Below are positions 7,352-16,343 of a stretch of 43,185 bases of DNA, in pieces; positions within the stretch are counted from its first letter, which is position 1; each line of letters opens with the position of its first letter. Source of the DNA: Flavobacteriaceae bacterium UBA980 (GTDB taxonomy: Bacteria; Bacteroidota; Bacteroidia; Flavobacteriales; Flavobacteriaceae); contig DBBQ01000020.1 in NCBI GenBank assembly GCA_002292265.1, forward strand, positions 1 to 43,185, written 5' to 3'. The notes beneath the pieces were generated by a model, which saw only the letters and a program-made list of their open reading frames with translations, did no database searches and was not told the origin of the DNA. Both the position numbers and the translations under genes were made by a program.

Positions 7352-9217
7352 ATGAAATTAATTTTGAAAGTGCTGTGGTGTATGCCACTAGTTGTGCAGT
7401 TGCTTTTTGCCCAGCAAGGTACTCGTATTCAAGACAGTCTTCAAGGAGGCATTGATACAAAGCAATTGGAGGAGGTGGTTGTGATTGACACACGTTTTCC
7501 TACCAAGCGATCGCAATCGGGAAAGCCCGTGATTAAAATTAATTCAGAAACCCTTCAAAATTTTCAAGGCTTGGGACTTAGCGCTGTACTTAAGCAATAT
7601 GCGGGGATTGAAATTTTAGGAAGTCAAACCTATGCAGGTCAAAATAAAACCGTTTCTATTCGGGGAGGGAGAAATAGACAAGTCCTAATTTTAATTGATG
7701 GAGTACGGGTTTCAGATCCTTCCAGAATAGACAATGATTTTAATTTAAATTTTTTAGACCTAAGTCAAATAGAGTCCATAGAAATTTTAAAGGGAGCTTC
7801 CAGTACCCTTTACGGTAGCTCTGCTGCGACGGGAGTAGTAAATATCAAGACAAAAACAAATGCTCCGGGTTTTCGAGCGAGTCTTCAAAGCAGTACGGGG
7901 TCTCAAAACAGTCAAGAGACTAAAAGAGACCTGAACCTATTTAAAAACAGTTTGCGTTTGAGTCAGGGTGGAGAAAAATTTCGTACCGACGCCTATGTAT
8001 CACATCACAGTGCCACGGGTATGAGTGCCGTTGTGGGAACAGAAACAGATCCGTTTGACCATTTGAATTTAGGAACTTCTTTTGAGTACAAAGGAAAAAC
8101 AAAATTTGAAGTCAAAGCCGGGTATGACCATTCCACTATTAATTCCGACTATGACAACAGCTTTCCTTTAGAAGATGCGGATTACAAACTATCGACACAA
8201 ATGGATCGTATGTATTTAAATCCAAATTACAATTATACAAATGGAGGCTTGTCTTTGCGGTTGGGTTATCAAAAAATCAGCCGTGATTTCCAAAGCGATT
8301 TTCCTTTTCAGACCGCCTCTGAAAATACCCAAGTGGAACTGTTTAACAAATACGTTTTTAACAATCGCATTTATACCGTTGTCGGGACACTGATTCAAAA
8401 GAACTATGCAGACTACCAGCAGGGACAGCAAACTACACAAAGTGATTTTTTTGCAAATGTAGTGACTGAGTTTACAGATCAAATTCGAATCAATTTTGGA
8501 GGGAGATGGAATTCCCACAGCAATTACGGGAGTCATTTTACTTACAGCCTAAATCCTTCAATACAAATTTTTGATAAAAATCAGAATAGCTTAAAATTCC
8601 AAGCGGCCTATAGTACGGCGTTTATTGCCCCGAGTTTGTATCAACTGTTTGATGCCTTTTCGGGTAACTTAGATCTACAACCTGAGGAAAACACCTCTTT
8701 TGAAATAGGGTTGGTTTACAAGCTAAAAAAATGGGAACTCTCGGGCACCTATTTCAATAGAATCGAATCACCTTCTCTCATTTATGATTTAGCCACCTAC
8801 CGTTATGAAAATGCAACTGACCAAGCGCGCTATTACGGAGTTGAAGCAGTCTTGTTAGGAAGTATAGGTTCCAAATTAATGCTTGACCATCAAATGACTT
8901 TTACGGAGACTCGAGATGGGGACTTACGCTATTTACCTAACTTTTCTGCTCAAACCCGACTCTCTTATTCGTTTTCAAAAGTTTGGAGTGTCAATTTTGG
9001 AGGACAATTTGTCGGCAAACGTTTTGGATTGGACAACACCACCGTGCTAGAAGCTTATCAATTGGTAAATGCCAGCGTTTTTTATCAAATCAAAAAAACC
9101 CCGCTCAAGCTTTTTTTCCATACTACAAATCTCTTTAATGAAAATTATGTAGAGATCGAAGGCTATGCTACTCGGGGAAGAAACGTTGTGGTGGGGTTAA
9201 ACTATCTTTTTCCTTGA
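7352..9217 (+). CDS. btuB: TonB-dependent vitamin B12 receptor (BtuB-like)
   Basis: This 621-residue outer membrane receptor starts with a signal peptide (residues 1-20, ending LLFAQ). A likely TonB box follows (EEVVVIDTR, about 41-49). Next comes the plug domain with GRNRQVLILIDGVRVSDPS and SIEILKGASSTLYGSSAATGVVNIKTK, the classic TonB-dependent plug motif. The rest is a beta-barrel with many alternating-residue strands, ending in the aromatic/hydrophobic YLFP. The length is close to BtuB and much shorter than SusC proteins. The cobalamin riboswitch directly upstream is the evidence for cobamide as substrate. The 3' end overlaps the convergent S41 protease gene by 16 bases. Earlier duplication or truncation is not apparent. 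Confidence 0.9.
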   Translation: MKLILKVLWCMPLVVQLLFAQQGTRIQDSLQGGIDTKQLEEVVVIDTRFPTKRSQSGKPVIKINSETLQNFQGLGLSAVLKQYAGIEILGSQTYAGQNKTVSIRGGRNRQVLILIDGVRVSDPSRIDNDFNLNFLDLSQIESIEILKGASSTLYGSSAATGVVNIKTKTNAPGFRASLQSSTGSQNSQETKRDLNLFKNSLRLSQGGEKFRTDAYVSHHSATGMSAVVGTETDPFDHLNLGTSFEYKGKTKFEVKAGYDHSTINSDYDNSFPLEDADYKLSTQMDRMYLNPNYNYTNGGLSLRLGYQKISRDFQSDFPFQTASENTQVELFNKYVFNNRIYTVVGTLIQKNYADYQQGQQTTQSDFFANVVTEFTDQIRINFGGRWNSHSNYGSHFTYSLNPSIQIFDKNQNSLKFQAAYSTAFIAPSLYQLFDAFSGNLDLQPEENTSFEIGLVYKLKKWELSGTYFNRIESPSLIYDLATYRYENATDQARYYGVEAVLLGSIGSKLMLDHQMTFTETRDGDLRYLPNFSAQTRLSYSFSKVWSVNFGGQFVGKRFGLDNTTVLEAYQLVNASVFYQIKKTPLKLFFHTTNLFNENYVEIEGYATRGRNVVVGLNYLFP

Positions 9218-10713
9218 TATCCTAGTTTTTTATCCACCACCATCTGTTGTCTTTTGAGCATAAGAGGATCTTGGATAAGTAAGGCTCTGGATCGAGTGGC
9301 TTCGGGGATAGAATATTTTGCTGTTCCTGAAATCAGATTCAGTACGGTTGCAAGCATAGGCTCTTCTGGTACTCCTAGGGCACCTAAGTTGTTGACATCT
9401 TCATCCATTTCAGTACTAGGTATTAGTCCATCAGCATAATCTGCGTATCCCTCACTGTTTGCAATTTTTAGAACAATAGGTTGCATTGCGTAGGTGTGGT
9501 CTGGATTTTTTGTTCCATCGTTATCAATGTAGTCATAAACGGTGATGGAACCTACATTTTTCCCCACGGTCGGTTCACCTACCTGAATCAGTTCAATGTA
9601 AGAAGCAAGGCCATTGATTAATAATTCACTTGCCGAAGCTGATTCTGAGGTGGTAATCACGTAAACGCGATTTAGATTTAGGGAGTTGATCGGTTCGCCA
9701 CCACTCAATTCTCCTACAAAACGGTTAAATAAAGATTCTTCACCAAACCGATCTGTGATGTAGGTAAGAAGTTTGGAATTCCACTGTTCTTGTGCAAAAA
9801 TTTCACCTTCAAATTGCCCCGTGATCATGCTGGCGAGTTCTACACAATTTCTCACAGAACCCCCACCATTATATCTCAGATCTACAACCAAGTCCGTAAT
9901 TCCTTCGCTTTTGAAGTCAGCGAGTACAGAATTTAAGTTGGGACTCTTGTCTGCTACAAATTGATTGTACATCAGGTAGCCTACTTTTTCTCCTCCAGAA
10001 AGAGGAAGTGTTTTACTTACTTGTATGGGGTCCGTTTCAAAATTTTCTTCCTTGGTAAGTTCAACGACGGTCCCATTTTCTACCAAAGCGCCATTTTGTA
10101 CAGAAGCCATGTTTAAGGAGTAGGAGAGGTTATCTCCAAAAAGTAGCGAGCGATAGTTGCTGACCGTAAGAACCGTACCGTTGACGCCTGTAAAAAAATC
10201 TCCCCGTTGGATGTCTTTGCCATCTGCATCGGAATCTTTGAGTATGTATTTTACAAAGCCCAAGAGTTCGTTACAATCTTGACACGCATACATTAATCCA
10301 AATTCGACACCATTGGTCGCATAGATCCCTTGCAAGGTGTTTTCTAGTTCTACGTAATCATCTTGAATCCAGCTGAAGCGATCGTTGGGATGTTTTAACG
10401 TTTCGAAGAATGCATCCGGATCTGGATTTTCGCTAATGTATTGTGCGTAGGCCTTTTGGTCATTGAATTTTGTGTCTGAAAGAGCATCAACTTCTTCTTG
10501 CCAGTAATAATATTGATTCAACCCTTGCCAAACAAAATCGCTGATTTGAAGTTCGCCCTCAAGACTTATCGCGACATCGTCTGTATCTGAGTTTGAAGTG
10601 ATAGCTGTGTCTGTAGTTCCCTCAATCTCGTCTGATGAACATCCCAGAAAAATAAGAAGAGATATAGTTGCAACAGAGAGCACGAACAAATTGAAATTTT
10701 TATTAGTTTTCAT
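9202..10713 (-). CDS. S41 family peptidase lipoprotein (PDZ plus C-terminal-processing protease)
   Basis: This 503-residue protein has a lipoprotein signal peptide: hydrophobic residues 10-24, lipobox LGC with Cys25. An N-terminal helical region is followed by a PDZ-like segment (about 120-185, with GDFFTGVNGT) and the S41 core (about 235-420). The core shows VDLRYNGGGS (278-287), the catalytic Ser region TTSESASASE (354-363) and the presumed catalytic Lys in GKNVG (about 385). This is the tail-specific protease fold, with a Ser/Lys dyad. It should act in the periplasm attached to a membrane. Substrates are unknown. This lipoprotein form is widespread in Flavobacteriia and is distinct from the housekeeping Prc/CtpA. 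Confidence 0.88.
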   Translation of the reverse strand: MKTNKNFNLFVLSVATISLLIFLGCSSDEIEGTTDTAITSNSDTDDVAISLEGELQISDFVWQGLNQYYYWQEEVDALSDTKFNDQKAYAQYISENPDPDAFFETLKHPNDRFSWIQDDYVELENTLQGIYATNGVEFGLMYACQDCNELLGFVKYILKDSDADGKDIQRGDFFTGVNGTVLTVSNYRSLLFGDNLSYSLNMASVQNGALVENGTVVELTKEENFETDPIQVSKTLPLSGGEKVGYLMYNQFVADKSPNLNSVLADFKSEGITDLVVDLRYNGGGSVRNCVELASMITGQFEGEIFAQEQWNSKLLTYITDRFGEESLFNRFVGELSGGEPINSLNLNRVYVITTSESASASELLINGLASYIELIQVGEPTVGKNVGSITVYDYIDNDGTKNPDHTYAMQPIVLKIANSEGYADYADGLIPSTEMDEDVNNLGALGVPEEPMLATVLNLISGTAKYSIPEATRSRALLIQDPLMLKRQQMVVDKKLGYQGKR

Positions 10714-10834
10714 AGCGAGTTTGGTAAAATGATATCCCTCAAAGTTAAATAAATACTCCTAATATTGGAGAAATAAATTACTTCTGTAACAAATAGACAG
10801 TACATTCGTCTTACTAAAACAAGAATTTAAATAA

Positions 10835-11353
10835 ATGCAGTTGACTGCGGACAAACAATTTTTAGATCAAATTCAAGGGATACGAGATCGAGTTTTTCGA
10901 GTAGCCAAAAGAATCTTAATTTCCAAAGAGGAGGCAGAAGATGCTACTCAAGAAGTGATCTTAAAATTGTGGAATATGGAGGAGAGCAATCGCAAGTCAT
11001 TTAACAACTTGGAAGCCTATACCATAACAATGGCAAAAAACTACTGCTTGGATCGAATCAAATCAAAGCAAGCGCAAGTTCTTTCACTCAATGAGCAGTT
11101 TCAAAGTCAGCCGAGTCCTTCGCTACAGAAACAAATCGAAGTTTCTAATGAAATGGAGTGGGTAGTCAAACTTATAGATCAACTTCCGGAGCGCGAACGC
11201 ATGATTCTTCAGCTTCGAGAAATAGAACAATATGAGTTTGATCAAATTGCCTCTTTGATGGAAATTCCAGAAGGAACGGTCCGAGTTTACTTATCGCGAA
11301 TAAGAAAAAAGATTAAAAAACAATTCATAGAAATACAATCACATGGAATCTAA
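10835..11353 (+). CDS. RNA polymerase sigma factor, ECF type
   Basis: This 172-residue sigma-70 family factor has only regions 2 and 4. Region 2 is at about 12-78, with AEDATQEVILKLW and NNLEAYTITMAKNYCLDRIK. Region 4 is at about 110-162, with LPERERMILQLREIEQYEFDQIASLMEIPEGTVRVYLSRIRKKI, a helix-turn-helix. The putative anti-sigma gene overlaps its 3' end by 11 bases and two DUF4252 genes follow, so the four form one operon on the plus strand. This arrangement is recurrent in Bacteroidota. The factor probably controls its own operon, but no matching promoter was identified. It is divergent from the S41 protease gene with a 121-base gap. Confidence 0.93.
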   Translation: MQLTADKQFLDQIQGIRDRVFRVAKRILISKEEAEDATQEVILKLWNMEESNRKSFNNLEAYTITMAKNYCLDRIKSKQAQVLSLNEQFQSQPSPSLQKQIEVSNEMEWVVKLIDQLPERERMILQLREIEQYEFDQIASLMEIPEGTVRVYLSRIRKKIKKQFIEIQSHGI

Positions 11354-11777
11354 AGCTATTACCAAATTGCTCCAAAAATATGATGCAGGTGAGACGAGTA
11401 TCCAAGAGGAAATCCAATTGAGACAGTACTTTTCCGCCACAGATCAGATCCCCTTAAAATGGATGTCTTATCGTGCATTTTTTGGGTATTATTCCGAAGC
11501 GCCAAAAGAATCTTTTCCTGAACAAAGAACCACGAAATCAATTGCTTTCCAACCGTGGATGGCAGTTGCTGCAATGGTTGCCATTGTACTAACGGTATTT
11601 TTGACACGTATGGAAAATCAAAATACGATAACAAACTCCAATCCCGAAGATTTAGACCTTGCCTTTGAGCAGTTTCAAACCAACATAAAATGGGTTTCAA
11701 ACCACCTCAACAAAGGCACTGAGCAGATTGCCTATCTGGAGTATTGGAACACCACAACACAAAAATTAATTAAATAA
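11343..11777 (+). CDS. Putative anti-sigma factor, single-pass membrane protein
   Basis: This 144-residue protein has a soluble N-terminal part (1-74), one membrane helix (about 75-93, PWMAVAAMVAIVLTVFLT) and a C-terminal outer part. The N-terminal ITKLLQKYDAGETSIQEEIQLRQYF resembles the short helical stretch that Bacteroidota anti-sigma factors use to hold their sigma factor. No zinc-binding HxxxCxxC motif is present. Overlap with the sigma gene (11 bases) and the one-helix layout support the role. It is an inference, since the sequence alone matches no anti-sigma family strongly. Confidence 0.65.
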   Translation: MESKAITKLLQKYDAGETSIQEEIQLRQYFSATDQIPLKWMSYRAFFGYYSEAPKESFPEQRTTKSIAFQPWMAVAAMVAIVLTVFLTRMENQNTITNSNPEDLDLAFEQFQTNIKWVSNHLNKGTEQIAYLEYWNTTTQKLIK

Positions 11778-11782
11778 AAATT

Positions 11783-12349
11783 ATGAAAAAGTACAGTTTA
11801 TTAGTATCCGCCCTTTTAATCACCTTTGGAGTTTATGGACAATCTATTTTTGAACGTTACGCTGAAAATGACGAGGTCACCCTCGTATCGATTAGTCCTA
11901 AAATGTTTAAGATGCTCGGACAAATGAGTATTAATCTAGATGATCCAGAAGCTCAAGAGTACCTCGATATGGTCACGAGTATCAATAATTTTAAAGTATT
12001 GATTTCATCCAATCAAGAAATTAGTGGTGATATGTTAGAATGGGTTAATCTACAGGTTTCCAAAAACGGGATGGAGCAATTGATGAGCGTAAAAGATCCT
12101 GAGGCGAATGTTACCTTTTATGTTAAAGATGGAAAACGAGAAGACCACGTAGAGCAATTGTTGATGTATGTCAAGGAAAACATCAAAACCTCAATCAATA
12201 AAATTGAATTTAATGGAAGTTCTATCGAGGCGGTTTTAATGCTTTTAGAGGGTGATATTGATCTCAATAAAATTTCAAAATTGACCGATCAAATGGATTT
12301 GCCAGGGGGAAAACAACTGAAGAAAGCCCAAAAGAAAAAGTCACTCTAA
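11783..12349 (+). CDS. DUF4252 domain protein, exported
   Basis: This 188-residue protein has a signal peptide (1-19, ending VYGQ). The mature part starts SIFERYAENDEVTLVSISPKMF, a hallmark of DUF4252 proteins. A short KKAQKKK tail is very basic. DUF4252 proteins are almost always encoded beside an ECF sigma/anti-sigma pair in Bacteroidota and have no established activity. It follows the anti-sigma gene by 5 bases and precedes a second DUF4252-like gene by 1 base, so translation is probably coupled. Soluble periplasmic localisation is expected because there is no lipobox. Confidence 0.85.
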   Translation: MKKYSLLVSALLITFGVYGQSIFERYAENDEVTLVSISPKMFKMLGQMSINLDDPEAQEYLDMVTSINNFKVLISSNQEISGDMLEWVNLQVSKNGMEQLMSVKDPEANVTFYVKDGKREDHVEQLLMYVKENIKTSINKIEFNGSSIEAVLMLLEGDIDLNKISKLTDQMDLPGGKQLKKAQKKKSL

Positions 12350-12350
12350 T

Positions 12351-12911
12351 ATGAAAAAGAAATCTATTTTTTATGTATCCCTGTTGGCAGTTGTACTTTT
12401 TGTCAACTGCACACAGGGTCCTACACTTCAATCCTACTTTGTCGAAAAGATGGACGACCCTACTTTCTTGATTGTCAACCTTCCTTTCAAGCTCGATAAA
12501 CTCTTTACAAAGGATTTGACAGCTACGGAACAAGAGGCCCTAGCCTCAGTAGGGAAATTGAATTTATTGTTTTACCGATTTAGATCTGGGGAAGAGACAA
12601 AATTTAAGAGTGAATTGAATCAATTGAATACCATCCTTGCCCACAGCAAATATCAGCACCTTATGGATTTTAAAGCTTTTGACAAAGGTCAAGGAAAACT
12701 CTTGTTTGAAGGAGCCACTGATAAAATAGAGGAAGGGATTGTTTTTTTAAGTGCCACCGATAAGGGGTTTGGTGTCTTGCGCATTTTAGGATCAGAGATC
12801 AATCCTGCAATTCTGACAGGTCTGATAAAAAAAGTGGATCCAGATCAACTTGAAGAGCAACTGAAATCTTCAACTGCATCATTGGGAAGTATTTTTGAAA
12901 AAGAAATTTAA
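12351..12911 (+). CDS. DUF4252-like lipoprotein
   Basis: This 186-residue protein has a lipoprotein signal peptide (hydrophobic 7-18, FVNC lipobox, Cys20). The mature region (PTLQSYFVEKMDDPTFLIVNLP) looks like the DUF4252 start, and the overall length and helical content match its upstream neighbour, so the pair is likely a tandem duplication with one copy lipidated. It is the last gene of the sigma/anti-sigma operon. Its stop codon interlocks with that of purB on the other strand (TTAA, 12908-12911), leaving no room for an intrinsic terminator. Confidence 0.75.
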   Translation: MKKKSIFYVSLLAVVLFVNCTQGPTLQSYFVEKMDDPTFLIVNLPFKLDKLFTKDLTATEQEALASVGKLNLLFYRFRSGEETKFKSELNQLNTILAHSKYQHLMDFKAFDKGQGKLLFEGATDKIEEGIVFLSATDKGFGVLRILGSEINPAILTGLIKKVDPDQLEEQLKSSTASLGSIFEKEI

Positions 12912-14251
12912 ATCCCAGTGTAATTGAACGGAGTAATGGTTTTTAGTTGAGATTTTATATGATCTTCTACATCCAATTGTTCAATAAATTGTTGAATGAC
13001 TTCTCGGTTGATGGCTGTATTTGTTCGCGTAAGTTCTTTTAGCGCTTCGTAGGGGTTCGGATAGCCTTCTCTTCTCAACACGGTTTGAATGGCTTCTGCA
13101 ATGACTGCCCAGTTGGCGTTTAGATCATCTTCTATTTTTGTGGTATTGACAACCAATTTTCCAAGTCCTTTACGTGTCGATTGAAGTCCGATTAGGGTAT
13201 GACCAAAAGGAACTCCGATATTTCTGAGCACGGTGCTGTCAGTAAGGTCCCGTTGAAGTCGTGAAATGGGAAGTTTGGCGGCTAAAAACTCAAAAAGTGC
13301 ATTGGCAATACCCAAGTTTCCTTCTGAATTTTCAAAATCAATAGGATTGACCTTGTGCGGCATCGCAGAAGATCCCACCTCTCCTTCTTTTATTTTTTGT
13401 TTGAAGTAATCCATAGAAATGTATTGCCACAAATCCCGATTTAAATCAATAAATATGGTATTGATTCTTTTTAAGGTATCACAAAGTGCTGCAAAAGAAT
13501 CATAATGTTCAATTTGAGTGGTGGGAAAAGAGTAATTCAATCCCATTTTTCCTTCTACAAATCCCTGTCCAAATCCTTTCCAGTCGATATCGGGAAAAGC
13601 CATATGATGGGCATTAAAATTTCCAGTTGCTCCAGAAAATTTTGCACCGTAGGAAGCTTGTTGTAAGATCTCTTTTTGGTTCTGGATCCGTTTTATAAAA
13701 ACTTCAAATTCTTTTCCCAATCGGGTAGGGGAAGCAGGCTGGCCGTGAGTGCGTGCTAAAAGAGGAATGTCTTTGTATTCTTCCGCTAGGAAGTTCAACT
13801 GGTTTATAACATCCTCAAGCGCGGGAAGATAGACTTTAGAAACAGCGTGTTTAATTGAAAGTGGAATAGCCGTGTTATTGATGTCTTGAGAGGTTAATCC
13901 AAAATGGATAAATTCCTTAAAAGACTGCAATTCGAGCTTGTCAAATTCATTTTTTATAAAATATTCCACGGCTTTCACATCGTGATTGGTAGTGTTTTCA
14001 ATCTCCTTCACCTGAAGGGCATCTTCGTTGGAAAAATGCTTGTAAATACTGCGTAGTTCTTCAAACAGTGACGGATTAAAATCTGTGAGTTGGGGAAGAG
14101 GGAGTTCACAGAGAGCGATAAAATACTCTATTTCTACCTGTACGCGATATTTAATCAAGGCTTCTTCGGAGAAATAGGCAGACAGTGATTTTGTTTTAGA
14201 CCGGTAACGGCCATCGATTGGTGAGATGGCATTTAATGCGGTAAGCAGCAT
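12908..14251 (-). CDS. purB: Adenylosuccinate lyase
   Basis: This 447-residue cytoplasmic enzyme catalyses two steps of purine synthesis: SAICAR to AICAR plus fumarate, and adenylosuccinate to AMP plus fumarate. The fumarase/aspartase superfamily signature is seen as GSSAMPHKVNPIDFEN (about residue 290-305). Other family segments are NHDVKAVEYFI (about 90-100), FGLTSQDINNTA (about 118-128) and ARTHGQPASPTRLGKEF (about 164-180), which carries the general acid His. Length matches the PurB family. It ends the minus-strand group rlmH, rdgB, CarboxypepD_reg-like, helical protein, purB, with a 52-base gap to the preceding gene. Confidence 0.97.
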   Translation of the reverse strand: MLLTALNAISPIDGRYRSKTKSLSAYFSEEALIKYRVQVEIEYFIALCELPLPQLTDFNPSLFEELRSIYKHFSNEDALQVKEIENTTNHDVKAVEYFIKNEFDKLELQSFKEFIHFGLTSQDINNTAIPLSIKHAVSKVYLPALEDVINQLNFLAEEYKDIPLLARTHGQPASPTRLGKEFEVFIKRIQNQKEILQQASYGAKFSGATGNFNAHHMAFPDIDWKGFGQGFVEGKMGLNYSFPTTQIEHYDSFAALCDTLKRINTIFIDLNRDLWQYISMDYFKQKIKEGEVGSSAMPHKVNPIDFENSEGNLGIANALFEFLAAKLPISRLQRDLTDSTVLRNIGVPFGHTLIGLQSTRKGLGKLVVNTTKIEDDLNANWAVIAEAIQTVLRREGYPNPYEALKELTRTNTAINREVIQQFIEQLDVEDHIKSQLKTITPFNYTGI

Positions 14252-14303
14252 GTTTGACGTATTTGTGCTGTAAAGATACGAGTAAATTCAGCTTTATAAG
14301 AAT

Positions 14304-14837
14304 TCAATTCTTAAAAACATCCCGCAATACAGGATAGAGTCCTTTTGGGAAGGTTCGTTTGGAATGAATCAGAAGATCTTCCAGCTGCTTTTGTACCTCT
14401 GGAATTTCGTTTTGAAAAAGCGTAAGAATTTTGATGCTAAAAGCCAAAGGAGCTGTCTTGTCTTCGGTCATTACCCAATCTAAAAAGGAATCGACAAGCA
14501 ATTGTTTTTCCTTTTTGTTCAGCACCTCTCGATTTGATTTTTCTTTTAAAAAATGCCAAAAACTCTTGCTTAAAGAACGTCGCATACTGGAGTTTGTAAT
14601 CGCAATAAGACGGACGATACACTGATTCAAATGAGGATGTAAACGACTTAAATCTTCAAGAATAAAAAGTTCCCAGATCCAGGCAGCATAAATATGTTGT
14701 CTTTCGGCTTTCGGATTAAAAGCAAGCTGGAGTAATGCAGCTTCCCTTTCGGGTGAGTTCTTAACAACTTTTAGCGCTTCTTCACGATGTTTTCTAGAGG
14801 CAGTACGTGTTTGAAAATAGGAAACGAGTGTATCCAT
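14304..14837 (-). CDS. Helical-repeat protein next to purB
   Basis: This 177-residue, alpha-helical protein has segments such as REAALLQLAFNPKAERQHIYAAWIWELFIL and SRLHPHLNQCIVRLIAITN that look like HEAT or ARM-type repeats. There is no signal peptide or membrane helix. In Flavobacteriia a protein of this type is found next to purB and is often labelled adenylosuccinate lyase by transfer, but it has no lyase motifs. A scaffold or binding role is the most that can be said. It is immediately adjacent to the preceding gene: the stop of that gene (14838-14840) abuts this ATG (14835-14837). Confidence 0.72.
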   Translation of the reverse strand: MDTLVSYFQTRTASRKHREEALKVVKNSPEREAALLQLAFNPKAERQHIYAAWIWELFILEDLSRLHPHLNQCIVRLIAITNSSMRRSLSKSFWHFLKEKSNREVLNKKEKQLLVDSFLDWVMTEDKTAPLAFSIKILTLFQNEIPEVQKQLEDLLIHSKRTFPKGLYPVLRDVFKN

Positions 14838-15593
14838 TTACAATTGTAAAACGCGGTATTCTTCATAACATTTGGACATGGCTTCTAATATTTGCAGATC
14901 ATTGGCTTCCTCCATAAAGGTGTCCGAATAATTACAATTTCTTAGAATGTCGTCAATATCAACTCGTTTAATTCCCAAAAGCTGAATAAGGACCTGTCTG
15001 TCAAATTTAGAAACCAACAAATTTTTGATTTCATCATCCTCACGCATCAGCTTGAGTTTTCTCATTTGCTTAGCATTTTTCCCAAACATATTGTTTAAAA
15101 AGTCCACGGGATTAAAGAGATTACCAAGCGCTTTAGAAAGACCGTTGGAGGATCGATTCCCTCCCGATTCGTAGCCAAGATTGGGAAGTCCCGAAATACT
15201 ATATCGCCTTGCCGTATTGATAGGAGCATTTTTGACATCGATATCCAAATAGCCCGTGAGTTGATACGGACGCACCTCAATTTCTTCTAGGGCAAATGCC
15301 AGCTCGGTCATGACAAATTTAAAATTACCAAATTTCAACATGTCGTTTGTGACTGCAATTTTTAAAGGTTTAAAACCCAAATAGGAAAAGTAAAGAGTGT
15401 CATTGGCTTGTGCTTGAATTTGAAAAACCCCTTTTTGATCCGTAATGGAACCAATTACTTGAGTAAGATTTAACACGTGGACACTAGACATGGGAAGTCC
15501 TGTGGTTTCATTTTCCACAACCGCATTGAAGTCTTGTTGTGAAAACCCTTTACAGGCATATAAAATAAGTACAGCAACCCAAATCTTCCTCAT
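14838..15593 (-). CDS. CarboxypepD_reg-like domain protein, exported
   Basis: This 251-residue protein has a signal peptide (1-19, ending GFSQ). A CarboxypepD_reg-like beta-sandwich follows at about 20-105 (PMSSVHVLNLTQVIGSITDQKG, then FQIQAQANDTLYFSYLGFKPL). The remaining 145 residues have a conserved ring of charged residues but no known domain. The domain is common as the N-terminal part of SusC proteins and of small Flavobacteriia periplasmic proteins, and this one has no TonB plug or barrel. It is predicted to be periplasmic, probably at the outer membrane. It directly abuts the helical-repeat gene, which suggests one transcript. Confidence 0.78.
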   Translation of the reverse strand: MRKIWVAVLILYACKGFSQQDFNAVVENETTGLPMSSVHVLNLTQVIGSITDQKGVFQIQAQANDTLYFSYLGFKPLKIAVTNDMLKFGNFKFVMTELAFALEEIEVRPYQLTGYLDIDVKNAPINTARRYSISGLPNLGYESGGNRSSNGLSKALGNLFNPVDFLNNMFGKNAKQMRKLKLMREDDEIKNLLVSKFDRQVLIQLLGIKRVDIDDILRNCNYSDTFMEEANDLQILEAMSKCYEEYRVLQL

Positions 15594-15651
15594 GCCATAA
15601 ATTTATGTAAAAATCACTAAAATGTACTCGCTGTCCTTTTATTTAATAAAA

Positions 15652-16230
15652 TTATAAATGTTGCTTTAAAAGTTGCAAGAGTTTTACGGTAGCCTTTGCT
15701 CTGTGACTTATTTTATTTTTGATCGTATCGCCCAATTCGGCAAAGGTTTTTTCATATCCTTCTGGAATAAAAATAGGGTCGTAACCAAATCCTTTACTTC
15801 CCCTTTTTTCAAAGAGTACTGTGCCGTCTACCCGCCCTTCAAAGGAGTGGGATTTTCCGTGAAGATTTAGGTGAAATACAGACCTAAAGCAGGCTTTGGG
15901 ATTTGGAATTCCACGAAGTTCCCTCCAGATTTTCTCAATATTGGCCTCGTTATTTTTCTCAGCTCCTGCATACCGTGCCGAGTATACCCCTGGTGCACCG
16001 TCCAAAGCTTCTACCTCCAATCCCGAGTCATCTGAAAAACAATTCAAACCGTATTTGTGATAAACAAAGTCCGCCTTAATTTTTGCATTTTCTTCCAGTT
16101 TGCTTCCAGTTTCTTCAATTTTTTTGAAGCAATGGATGTCCTCTAGGCTCAAGAGTGAAATGGATTTGGGTACCAGTAGATTGAGTTCCTCTACCTTGTT
16201 TTTATTATGTGTGGCAAAAATTAGTTTCAT
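15652..16230 (-). CDS. rdgB: Non-canonical purine NTP pyrophosphatase (RdgB/HAM1 family)
   Basis: This 192-residue enzyme hydrolyses dITP, ITP and XTP to the monophosphates, keeping deaminated purines out of nucleic acids. It starts with MKLIFATHNKNKVEEL, the family nucleotide-binding motif. The core signature FSDDSGLEVEALDGAPGVYSARYAG (about residue 64-89) includes the catalytic Asp pair. GFGYDPIFIPEGY (about 145-157) completes the active site and SHRAKA ends it. Length and motifs are complete. It sits between rlmH (gap 113 bases) and the CarboxypepD_reg gene (gap 58 bases) on the minus strand. Confidence 0.96.
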   Translation of the reverse strand: MKLIFATHNKNKVEELNLLVPKSISLLSLEDIHCFKKIEETGSKLEENAKIKADFVYHKYGLNCFSDDSGLEVEALDGAPGVYSARYAGAEKNNEANIEKIWRELRGIPNPKACFRSVFHLNLHGKSHSFEGRVDGTVLFEKRGSKGFGYDPIFIPEGYEKTFAELGDTIKNKISHRAKATVKLLQLLKQHL

Positions 16231-16343
16231 CTGTTACTGTGTTTTGTTTTTAAAATGGTTTGGCTTCTGCTACGTTTAGTATCCTAATGGAACATTCAAA
16301 TTGTCAAGCTGCTGTGTCGTTTTAAATAGTAATTGATATTTCA

